DNA from: Xenopus tropicalis
Taxonomy: Eukaryota; Chordata; Amphibia; Anura; Pipidae
Reading direction: 5' to 3'
NCBI RefSeq assembly: GCF_000004195.4
Contig: NC_030681.2
Coordinates: forward strand, 21,716,482 to 21,780,481
Length of the DNA stretch: 64,000 nucleotides
The position numbers and the translations under genes are program-made. The notes under the pieces were generated by a model. That model made no database searches. It was not told the origin of the DNA and saw only the letters and a program-made list of their open reading frames with translations. Below, one piece after another: positions 56,843 to 64,000 of this stretch (position 1 is its first letter; every line of letters begins with the position of its first letter).

Positions 56843-57500
56843 ATGGGGGTAAAGTTGTACTCCCCAGTGCCAATCTCATTTGAGAAGAATGGATTTGGAC
56901 AATGTCAGAGTAGAAAATAAAAAGTTGAATAGTGAATGCCTGACGTTTTTTTTTTTTTTTTTTAACGAAGCAGTGACCATTGTTACCATAACAAACACTG
57001 GAATAAATTGGCCCCTAGAGATCCTGCATTTGTTGATGTACATCTTAAAATAAAATGTTTGTATGCTGCAGGCAATGATATTCTGATGCAATCTGCAACT
57101 GGTCTCGCTTTTAGATTGTGGCTTTTCAGAGGTTTGAATGGCAACTGAAAGGTGATGCGAGAAGGGCTGATTGAACTAATAAATACAATTAGATATTATA
57201 AGAATAAAAATTAGCTTCCGAACGGATTTGCTTTATTTGGTTGTGGGTGTTTTGTGACTAACTAGTATGTTTAATCTCGGAATACAAAGTAACAAAATTC
57301 CTGAATATCAACTTGTTCATGAAAAAATGAATTCTGGAATGAACGTTCTCTTTTTGGCCTCTTTTCACTCAGTCCCCAATCTGGCTCTGAAATAACCTGT
57401 GTTTTAAAGGACCAAAATATATATAAAAACTACAAAATTTGGTTTAGTCACTTATTGTTCCTTGATCAAAACATTAAAATTTTCCTTGAGGTGAAATCAT
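56843..57500. other. Unassigned stretch
   Basis: A T20 tract at about 56945-56963. AATAAATTGGCCCCTA (57003-57017) resembles the right end of GGGGC elements, but no partner end is clear. Confidence 0.4.
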
Positions 57501-57508
57501 GAACCCAC

Positions 57509-57969
57509 TAGTGATGAGCGAATCTGTCCCGTTTCGGTTCGGCGAAAAATTTGCAAATCTTTCAAAAGATTCGCAAAACGGCGGAAAATTTGCGAAACAG
57601 CGAAAATGTTGCATGTCAAAAAAAAAATTGTCGCCCGCGGCTATTCTTTCGTTGCATGGCTATTATTTTGTCACCTGCGGCTATTCTTTCGTCGCACGGC
57701 TATTATTTTGTCACCTGCAGCTATTATTTTGTTGGGCGGCTATTATTTTGTCGCCTGCGGCTATTTCTTTTCGCACGGCTATTATTTCGTCGCGCAGCTA
57801 TTATTTTGTCGCCCGCGACTATTATTTTGGCGCGGGCAACAATTTTTGGACGTGCGGCAAATTTTTCTGTGGCGAATTTTTTCATCCGTTTCGCAAAACA
57901 ATCCGCCAATGGCGAAACGCGGAAATTCGCAGCGAATACATGCCTGGCGAAGCATTTCGCCCATCACTA
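57509..57969 (+). mobile_element. TAGTGATG hAT-type MITE with 19/21-bp internal repeats, TSD gaacccac
   Basis: Ends TAGTGATGAGCG and CGCCCATCACTA; perfect duplication GAACCCAC at 57501-57508 and 57970-57977. Centre: TTATTTTGTCGCCCGCGGCT-type units. Long frames on both strands are translations of the array. Confidence 0.95.
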
Positions 57970-57980
57970 GAACCCACCAA

Positions 57981-58283
57981 TTTGATGAGCGAACTTTTTC
58001 GCCAGGCATGGATTTGGGGCGAATTTCCGCATTTCACGAAACGGGAGCAAAAATTTGCTACGGAAGAATTCGGTGCACAACAAAAAAATTGTCACGCACG
58101 ACAAAAAAAAAAAAGTGTCACGTCAAAAAAGTGTCAGACATAAAGAAAATGATGGGTGTTGCAAAAAATTGTTGCACGCAGCAAAAATAAGACATGCACA
58201 ACATTTTTTTTTGCCGCGCTTCGCAAATCTTTTCAAAGACCTGAGAATTTTTCAACGAAACTGGACAGATTCGCTCATCTCTA
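57981..58283 (-). mobile_element. Second hAT-type MITE, TSD cccaccaa overlapping that of its neighbour
   Basis: Starts TTTGATGAGCGAACTTTTTC, has GCCAGGCATGGATT, and ends AGATTCGCTCATCTCTA. CCCACCAA is duplicated at 57973-57980 and 58284-58291. Opposite orientation to the element at 57509-57969. Confidence 0.88.
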
Positions 58284-58455
58284 CCCACCAAGCAACTATA
58301 AACAGGAAAGTAAAAAAGAGGAAAAAAATAATTCCTGTAGACCCAGTCCCAGATGCACAGATGCAGGCAAAGACATGTAGCCTCTCACAGTACAATGGAC
58401 AAAACTCAATAGAACTAGGTATTTTTGTGCTATTTGGGCATGCTTTATCACCTGC

Positions 58456-58515
58456 AATTCCAGTAATTCTGAGATATCTGTATAACAGGTTTCTATATAA
58501 AGGATCTCATACCTG
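58456..58515 (-). mobile_element. Fragment of the TA-flanked CAGGTATG MITE
   Basis: AATTCTGAGATATCTGTATA, ACAGGTTTC and GGATCTCATACCTG follow the pattern of the family's left arm read inverted. The rest is absent. Confidence 0.55.
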
Positions 58516-58614
58516 TGCTACCAGCTACACAATTCACAGACTTTTTTTTAATAACCGTACTATTATTCACGGAAACCGTAGTTGGTTAATTTTACTCACG
58601 AATCATGAATTGAA

Positions 58615-59100
58615 TTAAAGGAGAAGGAGAGGTAAAAACTAAGTAAGTTTTATCAGAAAGGTCTATGTAAATACAGCCATAAGCACTGACAGTAATGCTG
58701 CACTGAGTCCTCTATCAAAAGAAACACAGGATTTCTTGTCTCCTTTTTTGTAAACATGTTCTAAGGTATCTAACTTACTATCTCAAAAAAATCCTTCATA
58801 CCCGGGGCCAGAGCCTGCAAAGCTCCTCTCTTCCCTCTCCTGCTCCCCCTCCCATAAGAATTCATAAAACTCACTCCCCCCTCCCTTAGGAATGTGTAAT
58901 CTGAGTTACCAACGGTTAACGCTGTAGCAGGAAGATACTTAAAATGGCAGCTGCTATCTTAAACAAACAGAGGGAGCTTCTAGGGCTCTTTACTCAGGTA
59001 TGGTAATGCTTTCTGCAGGATAAATATATTGTTCTAGGTGGCACTAATGTGGTGAATCTATTGACAGTGAAATGTCAAAATTACTTTCCTTCTCCTTTAA
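58615..59100. mobile_element. T2/Kolobok-type MITE
   Basis: TTAAAGGAGAAGGAGAGG at the left and CTTTCCTTCTCCTTTAA at the right are inverted ends starting with TTAAAGGRR, the hallmark of the T2 family of Xenopus MITEs. The TTAA at each side is the expected target site. 486 bp, non-coding. Confidence 0.92.
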
Positions 59101-59550
59101 TATATTATTTAGCATGCACGCAATACATTTAGATGTTTGATACAGTTTTTTACCAGGTTGAGCCTCAGATGAGAAACTGGGGATAGATCTGTTCATTTTA
59201 TAATTGTTTTACTGTAATTGTCCCAGAGTGGCCAGATTTAATCAAGAACAGTATTAAATTGTACTTCCTTTCAATTTAGTAATATTAGTGTTTCACACAT
59301 TCATTTCATAGGTATTACTTTCTCATTTCTCCAAGAACCTCATTAACTCTTGGCATCACATGACACCGAGACCTCCTCTTCTCATAACGGAAAGGTGTTG
59401 GCATGCCCACAAATAGAGCTGCTAAATATAAACAATTACTCTACCTGCTGAATACCATGGGGGGAAATGCAACGGGCATAAAAAATAATTGGATGCAGAG
59501 TTTTCCAGAAAAAGGAGTCATTCATTTTGAGTAAAAGAAAGAATAATGTA
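59101..59550. other. Unassigned stretch
   Basis: No feature recognised. Confidence 0.5.
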
Positions 59551-59558
59551 CTGACCTG

Positions 59559-60140
59559 TAGTGATGGGCGAAATGTTTCGGCAGGCATGGATTCGCTGCG
59601 AATTTCCGCGTTTCGCCATTGGTGGATTGTTTCGCGAAACGGATGAAAAAATTTGCCGCGGAAAAATTCGCCGCACGTCCAAAAATTGTCGCCTGTGTAA
59701 AAAAAGAATGGTCGAGGGCGTCAAAAGAATAGCCGCGCGACAAAAGAATGGCCGTGGGCGACTAAATAATAGCCGCGGGCGATGAAATAATAGCTGCGGG
59801 CGACGAAATAATAGCCACGCGACAAAATAATAGCCGCGGGCGACGAAACAATAGCCGCGCCACAAAATAATAGCTGCGGGCGACAAAATAATATCTGCGG
59901 GCGATGAAATAATAGCCGCGCGACAAAATAATAGCCGCGGGCGATGAAACAATAGCTGCGCGACAAAATAATAGCCGCGGGAGACAAAACAATAGCCGCG
60001 CAACAAAATAATAGCCGCGGGCGACAATTTTTTTTTGTCGCACGACATTTGTGCCGCTAATTTTTCGCTGTTTCGCGGATCTTTTGAAAGATTCACGAAT
60101 TTTTCGGCAAAGCGAAACGGAACAGATTCGCTCATCACTA
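59559..60140 (-). mobile_element. TAGTGATG hAT-type MITE with long 19/21-bp array, TSD ctgacctg
   Basis: Ends TAGTGATGGGCG and CGCTCATCACTA; perfect duplication CTGACCTG at 59551-59558 and 60141-60148. The array at about 59715-60030 alternates 21-bp (AATAGCCGCGGGCGACAAAA-like) and 19-bp (AATAGCCGCGCGACAAAA-like) units. Longest copy in the window (582 bp). Frames of 130-212 codons across it are repeat translations. Confidence 0.95.
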
Positions 60141-60195
60141 CTGACCTGTTCTCCACTCCTTTGCACTTTAGACTCCCCTCTAAAATACTAAACTG

Positions 60196-60512
60196 TTAAA
60201 GTGCTACTGACACTAATAAACTACTCAAAATCTGAATGTATTTTTAAAAGTTACCTATAGGTCATGTTGTTTGTTTTTAATTGATAAGCCTACTTTTGTA
60301 AGCAATTGCTACTTGAACTCCCTAATCCTGACTGTTTTGCCAACCCGACTGTCCCTTCTCACAAATATGGCCGCCCCCTCATCGAGGAACATGGGGGATC
60401 AGATAAGGAATGTAAAAGCATCAGGAAATACTTTTAATGCAAAACTATAAATAGCATGCAAAGCCTATTGTTATGATAGATGTAAAAGAGTTTTAATTTC
60501 TGGTATTAGTAT
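60196..60512. mobile_element. TTAA/T2-like MITE, uninterrupted relative of 43498-44266
   Basis: TTAAAGTGCTACTGACACTA start; AAAGTTACCTATAGGTCATG, ACAAATATGGCCGCCCC and GGAACATGGGGGATCAG shared with 43498-44266. The right end (GTATTAGTATGC) is decayed and runs into the next repeat. Confidence 0.75.
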
Positions 60513-60516
60513 GCTA

Positions 60517-61012
60517 GAAATGCCATATTTTATATACTGAACTTATTGCACTGACCTAAAAGTTCAGCCTCCCTATAACAGTAATGACCCAAGCTTTCAA
60601 AGTTGTTACAGGGGGTCACCATCTTGCATTTTGTTAGTAGTGCAAAAGGAGACCGCCTCATACTGTACATAATTCCTGAAGGCTCTTAGAAAAATCCCAT
60701 TTACATGGGTTTATCCTATAGGCTAAAGCTCACCCACTGGGTTTAAAGCAAAAGCCAGGATAATAGCTGATCAGATTGCCAACTACAGACCGGTTTCGCC
60801 CTTCAGTGTAGTGCAGGGTTTTCTAATCAGCATAGGTAGAGCCAGTGACACACGCATGCTCAGTATGCTCTGAGCAGCTGTTGAGAAGCAAAGCTTAGGG
60901 GTTGTTGCAAATCATAAAATGAGGGTAGCCTGTCATATTAGCTGATGCTACAGGGCTGGTTATTTGTACACAGTAACTCTGAAACCAGAGCAATTAATGT
61001 AATAATCAGGCT
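60517..61012 (+). mobile_element. Inverted relative of the repeat at 20462-20830
   Basis: GAAATGCCATATTTTATATA, TGCTCTGAGCAGCTGTTGAG and CTGATGCTACAGGGCTG are the inverse of segments at 20462-20830. A block of about 200 bp (60590-60800) is present only here. Confidence 0.55.
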
Positions 61013-61092
61013 CGTATTGTAATATGTAATATGAACTTGTGTCCCACATTAACCAATCAGATCAGAGCCCCCCCCATATACAGTAACTAAGG

Positions 61093-61125
61093 TGCTGTCT
61101 GGATGTCACAGACATCCAGACAGCA
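61093..61125. other. Perfect 15-bp hairpin next to the microsatellite
   Basis: TGCTGTCTGGATGTC (61093-61107) and its exact inverse (61111-61125) around a 3-base loop ACA. Confidence 0.9.
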
Positions 61126-61140
61126 AATTATATTATTTAT

Positions 61141-61183
61141 TGTCTATCTATCTATCTATCTATCTATCATCTATCTATCTATC

Positions 61184-61214
<31 letters not shown>

Positions 61215-61250
61215 CATCTATCCATCTATCTATCTACCTATCCATCTATC

Positions 61251-61293
<43 letters not shown>

Positions 61294-61297
61294 AATC

Positions 61298-61332
<35 letters not shown>

Positions 61333-61359
61333 ATCTATCTATCTATCTATCTATCTATT

Positions 61360-61390
<31 letters not shown>

Positions 61391-61394
61391 AATC

Positions 61395-61425
<31 letters not shown>

Positions 61426-61437
61426 ATCTATCTATCA
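61141..61437. repeat. (CTAT)n microsatellite with ATC interruptions
   Basis: About 295 bp of CTAT repeats. Regular ATCATC joints split it into runs, so slippage seems to have copied larger blocks. Ser-Ile-Tyr-Leu open frames of 124 and 134 codons are translations of it. Confidence 0.97.
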
Positions 61438-62231
61438 TATATCTATATGTGTTTTGGTTTATATAGTCAGTATATCTTTGTCTATAAAGAACCTCTTTTT
61501 ATTGTAACTATTGTATAGCGTTTTTTAAAGATTTACTTACCTTTTATTCTGATTAGTTACCATAGCGATATTTCTGACTGCAAGCATGCAGAATTTCAAA
61601 GTGCTTTTCATTTCCAAGTAAATTCTAACCACAGTCCATCAGTTTTTAAAATGCTCGTTATTCACCTTGATGAGATCTATTTTAAAAGCCATATATATTG
61701 TTGATGGCTAGTTTCAAGGTAGTTCAGTTTTTTTTCAACCTATAGATAATCTTGACAATTATGTTGCTTCAGTATAACTACTCTTATTGCGCCTCAATAA
61801 AAGAGCTTTGATTTTTTTTATTAAGCAATTCTTACAATATCCCATTTAAAATGCAGAGTTATCATCTAAACAATTATGGGTGCCATTTTATGGTTTAATA
61901 GACACTTTGCTTCCATCCTTCATTTTAATAAATCTACTCAGTAGCACACTTGGATTTCATGGTTTTATTACATAAAAAAAATTAATGAAAATAAAAAAAA
62001 GGAAACAGAAAAAAAACTCCACTGCAGTCTGTAGAGAAAAAAAGACTCTTGCTGCACTGTAATACAGGAAAAAACCTCTTACCCAGTATTTTAATTGAAT
62101 GTTAGGGGCCTGGAAGAAAACATTATACACAGAAGCACAAAACAAAATGAGAAGGCTCTTGCCATACAGACCCCCTGACTATCTCCAGATCTGGTTTGAT
62201 AACGTTTCCCAGGTTTCCTTGAGTTAGCAAC
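61438..62231. other. Unassigned AT-rich stretch
   Basis: No gene or repeat recognised. Confidence 0.5.
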
Positions 62232-62506
62232 TACTGATGAGTGAATCTGTTCCGTTTTGGTTCGGCTGAAAATTTGCTAAACGACGGAAAGGTCGGATGT
62301 AAAAAAAAAAATAAATTGTTGCGTGAGTCATTTTTTAGACGTCGTATGCAACGGTTTTTTTTTTTACATGCGCCATTTTTTTACGCAAGCAACAGTTTTT
62401 TTATGCGAGCGAATTTGGATGGCCGTTTTGCGAAAAAATCCGCCAAAGAAGAAACAAGGAAATTTGCTGCAAATCCATGCCAGGCAAATAATTTCGCCCA
62501 TCACTA
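62232..62506 (+). mobile_element. TACTGATG hAT-type MITE, decayed TSD
   Basis: Ends TACTGATGAGTGAATCTGTT and TTTCGCCCATCACTA. Flanks TTAGCAAC (62224-62231) and TTAGCTAT (62507-62514) agree at 6 of 8. Confidence 0.87.
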
Positions 62507-62579
62507 TTAGCTATATACGTCTGCCCATCTCTTAGAAGATCTCTTAGCCTAAGACTGCAGCTGACTGCTTTAGAATATA

Positions 62580-62907
62580 CAGGTATTGGACCCCTTATCC
62601 GGAAACCCGTTATCCAGAAAGCTCCGAATTACGGAATGCCCGACTCCCATAGACTCCATTTTAATCAAATAATTCAGAATTTTAAAACTGATTTCCTTTT
62701 TCTATGTAGAAATAAAACAGAACCTTGTAATTGATTCCAACTAAGATATAATTAATCCTTATTGGATGCAAAACAATCCTATTTGGTTTAATTAATGTTT
62801 TATTGATTTTTTAGTAGACTTAAGGTATTGAGATCCAAATTACGGAAAGACCCCTTATCCGGAATACCCTTGGTCCCGAGCATTCTGGATAATGGGTCCT
62901 ATACCTG
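62580..62907 (+). mobile_element. TA-flanked MITE, single internal unit
   Basis: Ends CAGGTATTGGACCCCTTATC and GGTCCTATACCTG lie between TA dinucleotides. One unit only, with the ATTGGATGCAAAACAATCC variant. Confidence 0.9.
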
Positions 62908-62914
62908 TACCATA

Positions 62915-63176
62915 CAGAGTTGGACTGGGGTACCCGTGCCTGACTCAAGGGCCCACCAACCAGCCACAGAAGGGCCTACCACTCAGCCACTGCCACTACC
63001 TTCTTCCACAGCACGCTCAGCCACCATTGCTCCCACTCTGCTATGCTACTCACTTTGATGCTAAAAATTAAAGATGGGGAGTGGAGAGCAGTGGTTGCTG
63101 GGAAAGGCTGGCTTGTGGGCAGGTGACTGGGCCCACCAGGATTTTATCAGTTTCCTGGTAAGCCAGTCCGACCCTA
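62915..63176 (+). mobile_element. hAT-like MITE (CAGAGTTGGACTGGGG end)
   Basis: Starts CAGAGTTGGACTGGGGTACC and ends TAAGCCAGTCCGACCCTA; these are inverted ends of CAGNGTYGGACTGG type. GGGCCCACCA near 62950 returns inverted-like near 63130. No 8-bp duplication is evident. Confidence 0.7.
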
Positions 63177-64000
63177 TTTGGAAAAGAATGGATTGGTCAC
63201 TTGAGAATTAGCAGCTATATTTGAATGAAGATTATGAAGACGAGTCAATGAAGATAAGAGCATTAGGATCAATTATATTATTTGGACTAAAATTCCAAAA
63301 ATGTAATGAGATGTTGGAGTGAAGTACAACTGAAGGTAAGTTTTATCTGTACTATTGGAAAAAAAATTCTAAAACAGAGTCCTCAACTTGTTCTTTGATT
63401 AGAGCAGGGAGGATATGAATGCTAGGTGAAAGGTCTCAAGTAAGGTAATGTAAATTTGATACAGGATCATGAGATGATAAGTAACGTCTCCATGGAAAGC
63501 AATTTAATATAGAATGCACAAGTGATGCCAAGCTTGAGAAGGAGAGATCCTATAGTTTTACATGGGATCGTGTAAGAAGAGGATAAAATGACAAGTACAA
63601 TAGAAATAAATCAAGTGCTGGCAACTGTTATATCCACAAGAAAAGCATTTCAAATTAGGAGACCCTTTCATCATAATAGGAATTTAGGAATTTATTAATA
63701 CAGAATGCAAAGCATCCCAGATAAAGGTAATAGCTAGGCCTAAGTGTAAAAGTGCTCGGATTATCTATTAAATTAAAAACCTATAATGTAGGTTCCCTGT
63801 CTGATCTTCGTGGTATGAAGAAGTTCTTTAAGTCAAGTCAAAATGTAATGCCATTTGTATCATGATTCATGGCACATTGGAAATCTTATGCAGCATGTGG
63901 TACAGACGTAGTAACATAGTGGTCCAAACTTCAAAAAGTGATACAACAATGATAATTAATGTAACAGTAAAAGATACCAGCTATTTACATTGATAATGTT
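63177..64000. other. Unassigned stretch to the window end
   Basis: No gene or repeat recognised. Confidence 0.5.

Noticed and set aside
59518..60166. Frames of up to 212 codons with repeated SPAAIILSRG-like peptides (also at 44434-45004, 56143-56619 and 57499-58190)
   Set aside because: They translate the 19/21-bp arrays and ends of hAT-type MITEs; several frames on both strands are open at once, which is typical of a tandem repeat and not of a gene.
61092..61507. Two open frames of 124 and 134 codons rich in Ser, Ile, Tyr and Leu
   Set aside because: They are the CTAT microsatellite read in two frames.

Overview
The window looks like gene-poor vertebrate nuclear DNA, most probably from a frog of the genus Xenopus. 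The base for this is the repeat content: T2/Kolobok-type MITEs with TTAAAG ends, hAT-type MITEs with 8-bp target duplications, a CR1/L2/Rex-like LINE, and many MITEs that carry their own minisatellites. I see no convincing host protein-coding gene, no tRNA, no rRNA and no CRISPR. Nearly every long open frame is a translation of a tandem repeat or lies inside a transposon remnant.

Layout. 1-450: end of a TA-flanked MITE with 113-bp internal repeats. 1234-1524: hAT-like MITE. 1529-4341: minus-strand LINE 3' end whose 3' UTR has expanded into about 54 copies of a 34-bp unit. 4885-9337: two TA-flanked 'TATAAGCC' elements, a MITE with a hAT MITE inserted in it, and a seven-unit copy of the 113-bp MITE. 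9772-17082: a 7.3-kb TTAA-flanked piggyBac-like element, without a transposase, filled by two diverged subfamilies of a 394/395-bp satellite and ending in a cluster of hairpins. 17-30 kb: low-copy DNA with scattered MITEs. 30568-30807: a perfect 87-bp-arm palindrome with 16-bp direct repeats at its borders, probably a Penelope-like insertion. 32.5-35.6 kb: nested MITEs and a second LINE 3' end. 36.5-46.6 kb: many hAT MITEs, including a head-to-tail trimer, plus nested TTAA and GGGGC elements. 49.2-55.6 kb: three GGGGC-ended elements, two of them with large minisatellites (52-bp and 44-bp units), one of which is interrupted by a minus-strand solo LTR. 56-64 kb: more hAT MITEs with 19/21-bp internal repeats, a clear T2 MITE, a CTAT microsatellite and unassigned DNA.

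Main theme. Transposons and tandem repeats are closely linked here. At least six unrelated element types carry an internal tandem array. In two families the copy number differs between insertions within this window, so arrays appear to have grown inside mobile elements. Insertions are deeply nested, and many target duplications are perfect, which gives a relative order of events.
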